DNA of 64,000 nt, from positions 1 to 64,000 of the forward strand of contig NZ_JAGINM010000008.1 in the NCBI RefSeq assembly GCF_017876095.1. The letters run 5' to 3'. The first letter of the stretch is position 1. Each line of letters begins with the position of its first letter. This document shows positions 1 to 7,549 of the stretch, one piece after another. Made by a program: the position numbers and the translations under genes. This DNA is from Azospirillum agricola. Lineage in GTDB: Bacteria > Pseudomonadota > Alphaproteobacteria > Azospirillales > Azospirillaceae. A model generated the notes under the pieces. The model searched no databases. It saw only the letters and a list, made by a program, of their open reading frames with translations, and had not been told where the DNA came from.

Positions 1-70
1 GGTCGGGAGGCGGGGCCAGCCCGGCGGCGATGGTCGCCAGCGCGCGGGCTTCGATCTCAGCGGCCAGCAT
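1..70 (-). CDS. Phage terminase large subunit, N-terminal end only
   Basis: The first 23 codons of a minus-strand gene that runs off the left window edge. It starts at an ATG at 70..68 and reads MLAAEIEARALATIAAGLAP, then PPD. An opening helix leading into a proline-rich turn is what GpA-type large terminases (DNA-packaging ATPase/nuclease) usually show just before their conserved core. The gene overlaps the end of the upstream small-terminase frame by 14 nt, the normal arrangement for a terS-terL pair. The call rests on this short piece plus the neighbour, so it is moderate; the ATPase motifs lie outside the window. Confidence 0.5.
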   Translation of the reverse strand, partial: MLAAEIEARALATIAAGLAPPPD

Positions 71-602
71 CGGCGGCCTCCGACAGCTTTTGCAGGTGGG
101 CGGTCACGAACTTGCGCAGCACCGCCGTCAGCGTGCCGCCGTCCACCTTCAGTTCCGCCGCCATGTCGGGAACCACGCGCTGGGACCACGCCAATCAGGC
201 ATCCCGGTGGCGCCGGCCGTACTCGAACAGCACGCGGTCGATGTCCGCCCACGGAGCGACGTCGCCCTTGTCGCGCTCCAGCGCCAGCCGGGCGCGCTCC
301 ACCTTCAGCCATTCGTGTTCGGTGCGGGCGGCGATCAGGTCGCCGTCGTCCTCGCCCTCCGCGTCGCCCTCCACGGGAGCGGGCACCGGAGGGACCAGGG
401 CGGGCCGGGCCTTGGCCTTGGATTGGGCGACGCGCTGGGTGGGGTCGAGTTCACGGCTCATCCACTCCAGCGCCGCGCCGACATCCACCTTGCCGTCCGC
501 CGTGACCGGCAGGCCCTTGGCGGCAAGCTGGGTGATGCGGGGCCGGCTCAGCCCGACGCGGCGGGCGAAGGCGGCTTTCGTTTCGATGACGGGTCCGGGC
601 AT
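57..602 (-). pseudogene. Small terminase subunit (Nu1-like) with in-frame TGA
   Basis: A 181-codon frame interrupted by one in-frame TGA at 197..195. The first 135 residues hold a helix-turn-helix typical of Nu1-like packaging proteins (AFARRVGLSRPRITQLAAKG), an acidic linker, and a charged helix (EHEWLKVERARLALERDKGD). After the TGA the same frame continues for 45 residues (LAWSQRVVPDMAAELKVDGG onward) and ends at 59..57, overlapping the large terminase. The family normally runs straight through this region, so the TGA probably replaces a Trp TGG codon. I chose ATG 602 over GTG 608 because GAGG sits 5 nt before it. The protein is either a nonsense mutant or truncated to 135 residues. Confidence 0.65.
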
Positions 603-648
603 GGGCACCTCGGGAACGTTAAGAAAGGTGCGGCTTACGGTTGTGCCC

Positions 649-661
649 GTTAAGCCTTAAC
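649..661. promoter_or_regulatory. GTTAAG-C-CTTAAC palindrome upstream of terminase genes
   Basis: A perfect 13-bp palindrome lies 46 bp upstream of the small-terminase start and just after the stop of the next upstream phage gene. A partial copy, GTTAAGAAAGG, lies at about 618. Position and symmetry suggest a repressor or activator site for the packaging genes. No regulator can be assigned from the sequence. Confidence 0.35.
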
Positions 662-693
662 ACCGATGACACGCTAGGAATGGGATGCGGCCG

Positions 694-921
694 TCAGCCC
701 CGACTGCCCTTGTCCGGCCGGGAAGGACCCTTCCGGCCCTCCCCACCCCCAGCCCTGCGACGGGCCTGCAAGCCCGCCAGGGCGCCGTCCAGTTCACTGT
801 CGCGGGCCGGGCCTTCCCAGATGACCCGCAACGCCGCGTCGATCCGGGAGCGCCGCACAGGCCGGCTGTCGAAGACCACGGGCGCCAGCATCCGCTCGAT
901 CACCTCGGCACGGCTGGTCAT
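694..921 (-). CDS. Small hypothetical phage-region protein
   Basis: A 75-residue protein starting MTSRAEVIERMLAPVVFDSR. It has an N-terminal helix and a middle part with WEGPARDSELDGALAGLQ, then a basic, glycine-rich tail. I do not recognise the family. Its ATG overlaps the TGA of the upstream PC4-like gene by 4 nt (ATGA at 921..918), so it is probably translated by coupling in the same transcript. The tight packing with two PC4-like genes and the terminase genes downstream supports it being real. Confidence 0.5.
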   Translation of the reverse strand: MTSRAEVIERMLAPVVFDSRPVRRSRIDAALRVIWEGPARDSELDGALAGLQARRRAGGGEGRKGPSRPDKGSRG

Positions 922-1169
922 CGCGTCGTCTCCCCAGTCAGCAGCCCCAGCCGGCGGGCTTCGGCTTCCTGCAACGCCGCGATGATCTGCGGCAGCAGCG
1001 CAACGGCGAACGTCACGCCTTTCTTGGTCGGGCCGGTCTCGCCGGTTGCCCGGTATTCGGTGAAGATCCGGAAGTCGCACAGCGGCTTGCCGTTGAACGC
1101 GGTCAGGCCGACGCGGATTTCCTCGGTCGCGTTCTTGGCGATGGTGGCGATGTGGGTGTGCTCGGTCAT
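918..1169 (-). CDS. PC4/p15-like single-stranded-DNA-binding protein (copy 2)
   Basis: An 83-residue protein with the bacterial PC4-like layout: a lead (IAKNATEEIRVGLTAFNGKP), beta strands with DFRIFTEY, then the family's TKKGVTFAVALLPQIIAALQ. PC4-like proteins bind single-stranded or melted DNA as dimers; many phage and bacterial members are small and uncharacterised. The start MTEHTHIATIAKN at 1169 is fixed by a 4-nt ATGA overlap with the upstream paralogue. The protein is similar in layout to its neighbour at 1166-1420, which suggests a tandem duplication. Its likely role is in phage or satellite replication or transcription; this is inference. Confidence 0.65.
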   Translation of the reverse strand: MTEHTHIATIAKNATEEIRVGLTAFNGKPLCDFRIFTEYRATGETGPTKKGVTFAVALLPQIIAALQEAEARRLGLLTGETTR

Positions 1170-1420
1170 CGGGCGCACTCCCCTTCGGTCAGCAATCCGC
1201 GACGCACACACTCGGCCTGCGCGTCCTGAAGGGCGGCGATCAGTTCGGGCAACCGGGCGGGCAGGAAGCCGAAGCCGTCGCCAGCGGACGCGGGCCGGCG
1301 CTGGTCGATGCAGCGCAAATCGACGTAGCCGGCGGCTCCGTTGGACTCGACGGCGACGCGGATGGTCTTCGTGCTGTTCTTGGCGACGGTGCGGGCATAG
1401 GTGTTGGTGGCATCGGGCAT
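1166..1420 (-). CDS. PC4/p15-like protein (copy 1)
   Basis: An 84-residue paralogue of the next gene, with YARTVAKNSTKTIRVAVESN, a strand with YVDLRCI, and the C-terminal helix LPARLPELIAALQDAQ. In place of the canonical TKKG stretch it has a looser loop (RRPASAGDGFGF), so the two copies have diverged. ATG 1420 is preferred over ATG 1438 because AAGGA lies about 10 nt upstream of 1420 and the resulting length matches the paralogue. The stop overlaps the next start by 4 nt (ATGA). Confidence 0.6.
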   Translation of the reverse strand: MPDATNTYARTVAKNSTKTIRVAVESNGAAGYVDLRCIDQRRPASAGDGFGFLPARLPELIAALQDAQAECVRRGLLTEGECAR

Positions 1421-1604
1421 GATGCGGGCGTCCTTCATGGTGGTGGTGATGGGGGGTCTACGGGCATCGCCTGACGGCGATGGTCTTGCGCCTTGGCTGC
1501 GTCCATCGGCAGCCGGTGCGGCTCTGCGTTGGGCGGGCGCTCCACCGCACCGGCAGCCGTGCCGAGCGGGGTTCTGCGTGCCACCCACATGGAATATAGA
1601 AGTG

Positions 1605-1734
1605 TCGCGCTGGTGCGACTGTGAAACCGTTTCACGGGCCTCCACGGTCGCGCTGGTGCGACCGTCAGAGGTAATAATGTTGCGTTAGTGCCGGGTGTGT
1701 CTCACTGGTGCGACTGTGCGTCGCGCTGGTGCGA
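1605..1734. repeat. Four-copy iteron-like repeat TCGCGCTGGTGCGA(CTGTG)
   Basis: Four copies of a 14-bp imperfect palindrome lie at 1605-1618, 1648-1661, 1700-1713 (variant TCTCACTGGTGCGA) and 1721-1734, all in the same orientation and most followed by CTGTG. Start-to-start distances are 43, 52 and 21 bp, close to whole helical turns, as expected of a protein-binding array. The two rightmost copies lie at the 3' end of the winged-helix gene and encode its SHQRDAQSHQ tail. The others lie in the non-coding gap before the PC4-like genes. They could be replication iterons or operators for that protein. Confidence 0.6.
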
Positions 1735-2142
1735 CTGTGTTTTGTTTTCGGCCGGCGGCTGCCAACGCATGAAATCCTTGCCCGGCGGCTGTCCGGCGCA
1801 CGGCTCGGCGGTCAGTTCCCAGGTTCGTGCCTCCCTGGTCTTCAGGGTGAAGGTGGAGGCGTGGCGGACCTTCAGGAACCCCCGTTCCTCCAACTCCCGG
1901 AAGGCCCGGCCGGCTTGGTCCTTGCTCAGCCCGATCCCGGCGGCCTCCCGCACCGCGTAGGCGATGGAGCCGTTGTTCGCCCCGTTGTGCCGCGACCAGA
2001 CGTCGATCAACAGGGCCTTGGCGTTCGGGGTCAGGGTGCGCCATGCGGGGCTATTCAGCAGGTAGTGGGGGAGCGCCACGAACCGCCGCGTCTCGTTCCG
2101 GCCGGTGGCGTTCGGCCGGGCGTGGTGGGGCTTGTGGCTCAT
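1702..2142 (-). CDS. Winged-helix, replication-type DNA-binding protein
   Basis: A 146-residue protein. The N-terminal part reads RRFVALPHYLLNSPAWRTLT, followed by a helical domain that looks like a winged helix (YAVREAAGIGLSKDQAGRAF, then ELEERGFLKV). It ends in TWELTAEPC, KDFMRW and a repetitive SHQRDAQSHQ tail encoded by the iteron-like repeats. Families of this shape are common on alphaproteobacterial plasmids and integrated elements near replication or excision genes. Its ATG overlaps the stop of the AlpA-like gene by 4 nt. A role in replication initiation or copy control is inferred from the context. Confidence 0.6.
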   Translation of the reverse strand: MSHKPHHARPNATGRNETRRFVALPHYLLNSPAWRTLTPNAKALLIDVWSRHNGANNGSIAYAVREAAGIGLSKDQAGRAFRELEERGFLKVRHASTFTLKTREARTWELTAEPCAGQPPGKDFMRWQPPAENKTQSHQRDAQSHQ

Positions 2143-2390
2143 TCATCGCCCGCCCCCTTCCCGGACGGATCGGGCTGGCCAGCGGCCTCTTGCTCGACAA
2201 GCCACTTTGCCAGGGTGGAGCGGCGGGCGCAGACCTTACCGCCCAGCTTGAAGCTGGGCAGTCCGGCTTTCTCGATCAGGTGATATGCCTGTCTCGTTCT
2301 CACGTTCAGAAAAGCGGCAATCGCGGGCGCTCCATAGAGCAAATCGCCCGCGTCCTCCCGCACGGCTTGCGTCTCGCTTGCGTCGATCAT
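2139..2390 (-). CDS. AlpA/excisionase-like helix-turn-helix protein
   Basis: An 83-residue MerR/AlpA-type DNA-binding protein: LLYGAPAIAAFLNVRTRQAY is the helix-turn-helix, followed by EKAGLPSFKLGGKVCARRST and the KWLVEQE helix. Such proteins regulate excision or early transcription in phages, satellites and integrative elements. It is the first gene of a minus-strand chain linked by a 4-nt overlap to the winged-helix gene and leading on to the PC4-like and terminase genes. No integrase is visible upstream, where an insertion sequence now sits. Confidence 0.65.
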   Translation of the reverse strand: MIDASETQAVREDAGDLLYGAPAIAAFLNVRTRQAYHLIEKAGLPSFKLGGKVCARRSTLAKWLVEQEAAGQPDPSGKGAGDE

Positions 2391-2524
2391 GCGTCATTCC
2401 TTGCGTCACGGAACAGCCGAACGGCTGCGTATTTTTGGGGATGCGTCGGTGAAAGCGTTGTTTCGTCAGGTACTTAGTTGGACTGTGGGTAAAATTCGGG
2501 AAACCGCTACTCAAGGCACAAAAG

Positions 2525-2543
2525 AGCCCCCAAGAAGGGGGCT
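2525..2543 (-). terminator. Rho-independent terminator, AGCCCCC/GGGGGCT
   Basis: A 7-bp perfect GC stem with a 5-nt loop. On the minus strand it is followed by CTTTTG, giving a short U-tract. It would end a minus-strand transcript coming from the right, where the insertion sequence now lies, so the gene it served may have been displaced or lost. It also insulates the AlpA-led operon. Confidence 0.6.
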
Positions 2544-2622
2544 TATGTCTCATATCTAATTGATTTTCTTAATGTTTTCGCCGTATTGAGAGGGAACACC
2601 CGGCTCCGTCTCGCATGGCCTA

Positions 2623-3480
2623 GGGTCTGTTGACATTCATCAGGTTGCCAAGACGGTGGCTACCAGGTGAATGGCCGCGGAAAAACTCGTGTCGGTCTTG
2701 TCATAGCGTGTGGCGATGCGCCGAAACCCCTTGATCTTGCAGAAGAAATTCTCGACCAGTCTCGACCAGGTGACGCCATTTGTACATTTCGGTGTCATGA
2801 GGGATGGGCACGGAGCGGTCTGCCTTCGAAGGGATGACGGCGACCGCCCCTCGCTCGGCAACCAGAGCGCGGATGGCATTGCTATCGAAGGCTTTATCGG
2901 CCAGCAAGGCGGAGAACTCGATGCCTTCCAGGACCGGCGCGACACCGACGCTGTCGTGCCGCTGGCCCGGCAGCAGCATGAAGCGCCCAAGATTGCCCAG
3001 CGCATCGACCACGGCCAGGATCTTGGTCGTCAACCCGCCGCGAGAGCGGCCGATAGCCTGAGTCTGCGTCCCCCCCTTGCGCCGGTACCGTGCTGATGCA
3101 CCCGGACAATGGTTCCATCGATGATCGCATACTCGAAATCCGCGTCGCCCGACAAGGCCGTGAACACCTCGTCGAAGACACCGGCCTTGGCCCAACGGCG
3201 AAAGCGTTGGAACACCGAGTTCCAGCAGCCAAACGAAGCGGGAAGGTCCCGCCAGGGCGCCCCCACCCGCACGATCCAGAGCACGGCTTCAACAAACAGC
3301 CGGTTGTCTACCCCTGAACGGCCGGGATCGCCGGCCTTTCCAGGCAGAAGAGGAGCGATCCGCTCCCATTGATCATCCCGCAGCACCAATCGATCCAAGG
3401 CCACCTCCGGTTCGGCAGCCTTGAATCAGATTTCTCGTGCCGCGGGAATCCCTCTTCGTTCCATGAATGTCAACAGACCC
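2623..3480 (-). mobile_element. IS5-family (IS427-like) insertion sequence, 858 bp
   Basis: Bounded by perfect 18-bp inverted repeats GGGTCTGTTGACATTCAT at 2623-2640 and 3463-3480. It is flanked on both sides by TA (or CTAG, depending on where the end is drawn), fitting the TA/CTAG target preference of the IS427 group. It carries one transposase in two overlapping frames. The right end abuts the TAG stop of a small gene, so insertion left that reading frame complete. The element is not autonomous because its transposase is frameshifted. Confidence 0.9.
2640..3404 (-). pseudogene. IS5/IS427 transposase, two-frame, broken by a 10-bp duplication
   Basis: Frame A starts at 3404 (MALDRLVLRDDQWERIAPLL) and carries the first catalytic Asp in DFEYAIIDGTIVRVHQHG. 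A run of seven G (minus strand, 3076..3070) is the likely -1 slip site into frame B, which reads TQTQAIGRSRGGLTTKILAV, then LLADKAFDSNAIR with the second Asp. After YKWRHLVE the frame is lost because TCTCGACCAG is duplicated in tandem at 2750-2759/2760-2769. The correct continuation, NFFCKIKGFRRIATRYDKTD with the catalytic Glu just before it, sits in another frame to the stop at 2640. A slip at the G-run alone would not restore it, so this copy is dead unless rescued in trans. Confidence 0.85.
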
Positions 3481-3707
3481 TAGTCTTCGGTGTCGCCGTC
3501 CGCCACCGGCGGGGCGCTGGTCGTCATCCCGGACGGCTTCGCCGCAGCCTTGTCGCTCCGCGCGGGCCGGAGACCCCAGGCGTCGACCGTCTTGAAACTG
3601 CGCCGGAAGTCGTAGCGGATGCGGCGGGCCTCGTCGATGACCTGTTGCGCCTGCCTCATGAGGGTGCGATGTCGGCGTTTGAGGAGTTCATAGTCCATCT
3701 CGTCCAT
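3480..3707 (-). CDS. Small hypothetical protein, 75 residues
   Basis: Starts MDEMDYELLKRRHRTLMRQA and continues QQVIDEARRIRYDFRRSFKT with a low-complexity, Ala/Ser/Pro-rich tail. The N-terminal half is a basic amphipathic helix that could form a coiled coil. I do not recognise a family. The chosen ATG at 3707 is where protein-like sequence begins; the longer frame upstream is arginine-rich and unconvincing. Its TAG stop is formed by the CTAG target of the adjacent insertion sequence, whose right end is directly next to it. Confidence 0.45.
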   Translation of the reverse strand: MDEMDYELLKRRHRTLMRQAQQVIDEARRIRYDFRRSFKTVDAWGLRPARSDKAAAKPSGMTTSAPPVADGDTED

Positions 3708-3859
3708 CGCTGCTGACGCCTCCCGCTGCTCATCCACACGGGCAGAATAGCGGGAACGGCGGGTGCCCGTCGGTACGCTACCGTGCACAAGGGAATGTCG
3801 CGCGGAACGTCGGCGCGATGGACGGGTTTGCGCCCTTTGACGGGGCGCCCGCTCGCACG

Positions 3860-3883
3860 CCACACAGCCGGCCACACAGCCGG
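3860..3883. repeat. 12-bp tandem duplication before the Crp/Fnr gene
   Basis: CCACACAGCCGG is present twice, back to back, ending about 10 bp before the ATG of the Crp/Fnr frame. A GGGGGGA stretch that could be the ribosome-binding site follows at once. It looks like a recent slippage duplication and is of the same kind as the 10-bp duplication in the nearby transposase. Confidence 0.75.
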
Positions 3884-3893
3884 GGGGATCGCC

Positions 3894-4618
3894 ATGGACA
3901 GCCGCAACTACATCCTCAGCAGCCTCTCGGCGACGGAGGAGGCCCTGTGGTCAGACCTCATCTGGAAGCTGTCCAGTTGCCTCAGAAGGCGCCCCTGGTC
4001 CGGCCGGACGAAGACATCACGCACGTGCATTTCATCGAGCGGGGATGCGCGTCGCTGATCAGCGTCCTGCCCGACGGCGACGCCGTGGAGGTCGGCACGA
4101 TCGGAAACGAGGGGCTGGTCGGCACCCCGATCCTGATGGAGGCGAACCGGATGCCCTACCAATGCGAGGTGCAGATTCCGGGCGACGGCTGGCGGATGCC
4201 GGCCATGGCGTTCCAGGCCGCCGTGCACCAGAGCGGCACGCTGCGCGCCAAGCTCCTGCGCTTCGCGCAGGCGCACTTCAACCAGGTCGCCCAGTCGGCG
4301 GCCTGCAACCGCCTCCACACCATCGAGGAGCGGTGCGCCCGCTGGCTGCTGATGAGCCGGGACCGGGCCGGCGACGATTTTCCACTCACCCAGGAGTATC
4401 TGGCGGTGATGCTCGGCGTGCGGCGGGCCGGCGTGACCGTCACGGCGAAGCTCTTGCAGAACGCCGGGTTGATCGCCTACACGCGCGGCAACATCACCAT
4501 CCTCGACCCTGCCGGGCTGGAGGAGACCGCGTGCGACTGCTACCGCATCGTCCGCGACGAATTCCGTCGCCTCCTCCCGGAAGGAGAGAACCATCCGACG
4601 GGCGGGCGGCAGCGGTAA
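3894..4618 (+). pseudogene. Crp/Fnr-family regulator with an N-terminal frameshift
   Basis: The first 19 or so residues (MDSRNYILSSLSATEEALWS) start at ATG 3894 in one frame. The family sequence then continues in another from about 3950: RPHLEAVQLPQKAPLVRPDE and DITHVHFIERGCASLISVLP. The rest is intact: a cyclic-nucleotide-like sensor fold with DAVEVGTIGNEGLVGTP, a dimer helix, and a winged helix with LTQEYLAVMLGVRRAGVTVT. The total length is one base short of a whole number of codons, so a small deletion near 3940-3955 is likely. The usual Fnr cysteine cluster is absent, so this is not an Fe-S Fnr. It may be inactive, or it may be a sequencing error. Confidence 0.7.
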
Positions 4619-4947
4619 GCGTCGGTCCGGACGTGCCCGGGCGGCGTCATGGCGCGTTCCGCCCCGCCGGGGGCCGTTGCGTCGCGGTCCGGCGGAGGCA
4701 ACGCGCCGCCACCGCACTGCCGGCATGGTCCGCGGCGACCTTTCCGTTTCTCCATGCTCCCGGCGGCGAGGGGGGAGGGCAGGGCTGCGGACAGCCCGTT
4801 CCGCTTGGCCCGGAGCATCAGCCGGGCTTGCCTTCCTCGCGGTTGCGGCGCCGTTTGCCGGCATCGTCCTTCGGGGTAGGCGGTGCGGCGTGCCGGTCGG
4901 CCACCCAGCGGCTGCGCGACCGCGGCTGCGCCGACTGCCAGCCCGAG

Positions 4948-7275
4948 GTGGTGCTGCGCCTGCTGAAGACGCTGGCCGACCCGAACCGTGGCCAGGGCGG
5001 ACGCCTGCGGCTCGCCACCGTGGCGCGCTGGCGCTACAGCCTGAAACTGTCCGGCGGCTGGGAGGCCGTGGAGGAGGGTGCCCGGCGCCGGGAGGCCGTC
5101 GCCACCCTGCTGCTCGACCGGCTGCTGGCGCTGAGCTGGGCGGCGGACGGCGCCGGCAAGGCGGTGGTGCCCTTCACCCTTGAGGAGCTGGCCGAGGCGG
5201 TGCGCGGCGACATCGTCCTGGGGGCCGACGTCGCCGATCCCGTCGCCGAGGTCCAGGCGGCCCTGCTGATGCTGCACGACTGGAAGGTGATCCTGTTGCA
5301 GGAGGGCCGGTTGCTGGCCCGGCATTTTCCCGGCCGCCGCACCGAGCTGACCCGGCCGGTGTCGGCGGAGACCTACGCCCGCATCGTCACCGGTCTCGGC
5401 AATCCGGCGCAGCAGGCGATCGTCACCGCCCCGGTCGGCCTCAACCTGCTGGTCCTGGCCGGGCCGGGGTCGGGCAAGACGCGGGTCATCGTCCATCGCT
5501 GCGCCTACCTGATGCGGGTGCTGCGGGTGCCGGCGCAGGCGATCCTGGTGCTGTGCTTCAACCACGCCGCGGCGCTGTCGGTCCGGCGGCTGCTGCGCGA
5601 CCTGATCGGCGACGAGGTCGGCTGGGTCGACGCCCACACCTACCACGCGCTCGCCATGCGGCTGGTCGGGGCGAGCATCAGCGAGCGGCTGGAGCGCGGC
5701 ACGGAGGCGACCGTCCGCGATCCCTTCGCCGCGGTGATCCGCGACGCCACCGCGCTGCTGCGCGGTGACAGCGTGTTTCCGGGGCTGGACGCCGAGGAGG
5801 TGCGGGAACGGTTGCTGGCGCGTTACCGCTACATCCTGATCGACGAGTACCAGGACATCGACGAGGAGCAGTACGACCTCGTCTCCGCCATCGCCGGCCG
5901 TCAGGAGAAGGATCCGGAGGGGCGGATCGCCCTGATGGCGGTCGGCGACGACGACCAGGCGGTGTACGGCTTCCGCCACGCCGACGTCGCCTTCATCCGC
6001 CGCTACCGCGAGGATTACGCGGCCGAGGTCCATCATCTGGTGGAGAACTACCGGTCGACCGCCGCCGTGATCGCGGCGGCCAACACGCTGATCCGGCACA
6101 ACGGCGACCGGATGAAGACCGGCCATCCCATCCGCATCGACCGGGCGCGGGCCGGGGGGGCGGCGGGCGAGCCCGTGCGGGTCCTGGCCGTCGAGGACGC
6201 CGCGCACCAGATCGGCACAGTCATGGCGCTCATTCACGAGCGGCGGGCGCTCAATCCGCGGGCGTCCTGGAGCGACGTCGCCGTGCTGGCGCGCACGCGC
6301 CATGATCTGGCGCCGTTCCATGCCCTGTGCGAACGGAACGGCGTGCCCTGCGACCCCGCCTACGACGACACCTCCGACCGATTTCCCCTGCACCGGCTGC
6401 GCGAGGTGGTGGCGTTCCTCGACCGGTTGCGGCGGGCGACCGCGCGCGTCGACGAGGCCTGGCTGCGCGCCCAGCTGGCGGCCGCGCGGCACGAGCAGGG
6501 CGCTTCCCCCTGGTGGGGACTGGTCGGGCAGCTGCTCGACGGGTGGGCGGCGGTGTGTGCCGGCCGGGCGGCGGAGCCGGAGGCGGCGCGCGATTTCCTC
6601 TACGAGGGGCTGGCCCAGCTGCGCCGCGAGCGGTCGACCGGGGCCGGCATCCACATCGGCACGCCGCACGGCGCGAAGGGGCTGGAATTCCGGCATGTCT
6701 TCATCCTCGATGGCGGATGGGCCGGCCGGCCGCGCGCCGGGACCGGGGCGCAGGAGGAGGAGCGCCGGCTGTTCTACGTCGGCATGACGCGGGCCCGCGA
6801 GACGCTGTGCCTGATGCGCCGGGCCGATGTGAGGAATCCGCACCTCCCCCTGCTCGACGGCGTGGAACAGGTGGCATCCGCCGCCGGGCGGGCCGATCCG
6901 GGGCTGCTCAACCGCCAGCGCACGGTGCTCGGGCTTGGTGATCTTTACATCGATTTTGCCGGCCGCCAGCCGGCGACGGCACCGGTCCATCGCGCTCTCG
7001 CTGGGCTGCGGCCGGGCGATGCGGTTGCGTTGCGGGCACCGCCCACGCCGGAGGACCGGGTAACGGTGCTGGCGGCCGACGGCACCGTGGTGCTGCGGCT
7101 TTCGGAGATGGCCAGCCGGCACTGGTCGGTTCTGGTGCCGGCCATCGAACAGGCGAGAGTGCACGCCGTGGTCCGGCGCTATCGGACGGATGGCGCCGAG
7201 GCTTGGCGTGGGCAGCTGAGGACCGAAAGCTGGGAGGTTCCGATCATCGAGGTTTGGACGCATGCTGCCGGATGA
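4948..7275 (+). CDS. UvrD/Rep-type helicase, probably the C-terminal half of a RecQ-UvrD fusion
   Basis: A superfamily 1A helicase with all main motifs: Walker A AGPGSGKT (about residue 171), Walker B LIDEYQD (about 296), GDDDQAVYGFRHAD, VENYRST, motif V GTPHGAKGLEF and motif VI RRLFYVGMTRARE (about 606-618). The sequence before the Walker A (ETYARIVTGLGNPAQQAIVT) and the helical stretch before that match the linker of large RecQ-UvrD fusion helicases. The RecQ half is absent upstream. There is no ATG before about 5270 in this frame; homology-like sequence begins near 4870 and GTG 4948 is only a plausible start. It is therefore a 5'-truncated gene or a stand-alone derivative. It follows the Crp/Fnr frame by about 330 bp in which I see no gene. 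Confidence 0.7.
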   Translation: MVLRLLKTLADPNRGQGGRLRLATVARWRYSLKLSGGWEAVEEGARRREAVATLLLDRLLALSWAADGAGKAVVPFTLEELAEAVRGDIVLGADVADPVAEVQAALLMLHDWKVILLQEGRLLARHFPGRRTELTRPVSAETYARIVTGLGNPAQQAIVTAPVGLNLLVLAGPGSGKTRVIVHRCAYLMRVLRVPAQAILVLCFNHAAALSVRRLLRDLIGDEVGWVDAHTYHALAMRLVGASISERLERGTEATVRDPFAAVIRDATALLRGDSVFPGLDAEEVRERLLARYRYILIDEYQDIDEEQYDLVSAIAGRQEKDPEGRIALMAVGDDDQAVYGFRHADVAFIRRYREDYAAEVHHLVENYRSTAAVIAAANTLIRHNGDRMKTGHPIRIDRARAGGAAGEPVRVLAVEDAAHQIGTVMALIHERRALNPRASWSDVAVLARTRHDLAPFHALCERNGVPCDPAYDDTSDRFPLHRLREVVAFLDRLRRATARVDEAWLRAQLAAARHEQGASPWWGLVGQLLDGWAAVCAGRAAEPEAARDFLYEGLAQLRRERSTGAGIHIGTPHGAKGLEFRHVFILDGGWAGRPRAGTGAQEEERRLFYVGMTRARETLCLMRRADVRNPHLPLLDGVEQVASAAGRADPGLLNRQRTVLGLGDLYIDFAGRQPATAPVHRALAGLRPGDAVALRAPPTPEDRVTVLAADGTVVLRLSEMASRHWSVLVPAIEQARVHAVVRRYRTDGAEAWRGQLRTESWEVPIIEVWTHAAG

Positions 7276-7549
7276 ATGCCGAACGTCGGTGCAGACGAGG
7301 CGGAACAGCGGGGCTTTTGCTCTGCGCCATGAGCAGACACCGAAATATCAGACCAATATGCGTGATTTCGCCGAAAGCAGTTGTATGAGACGGCAGTTAA
7401 ATGTCGCTTCATGGGCCGAGCAGGAAGCTGACGCCATCAACGGGGCTTATTTGTATCCCAGTCGATTATCAGGACGCAGAAAAAGGCTTTGCCCGGCCGG
7501 GCGGTCGTGATTCTCTCCGGTCGAGGGGAATGCGGCCTGCGAGAGGACG

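Noticed and set aside
1605-1734. CRISPR array
   Set aside because: Only four short repeats with uneven spacing, partly inside a coding sequence, and no cas genes; iteron or operator is a better reading.
3860-3883. Regulatory direct repeat for Crp/Fnr
   Set aside because: Two abutting identical copies with no symmetry look like a slippage duplication, not a binding site.
4540-7263. 907-codon minus-strand frame opposite the helicase
   Set aside because: Low-complexity Arg/Pro/Gln composition and exact overlap with the helicase motifs on the other strand.
7276-7549. Possible small gene between helicase and transposase
   Set aside because: Short frames without ribosome-binding sites or family similarity; I could not find clear transposon ends either.
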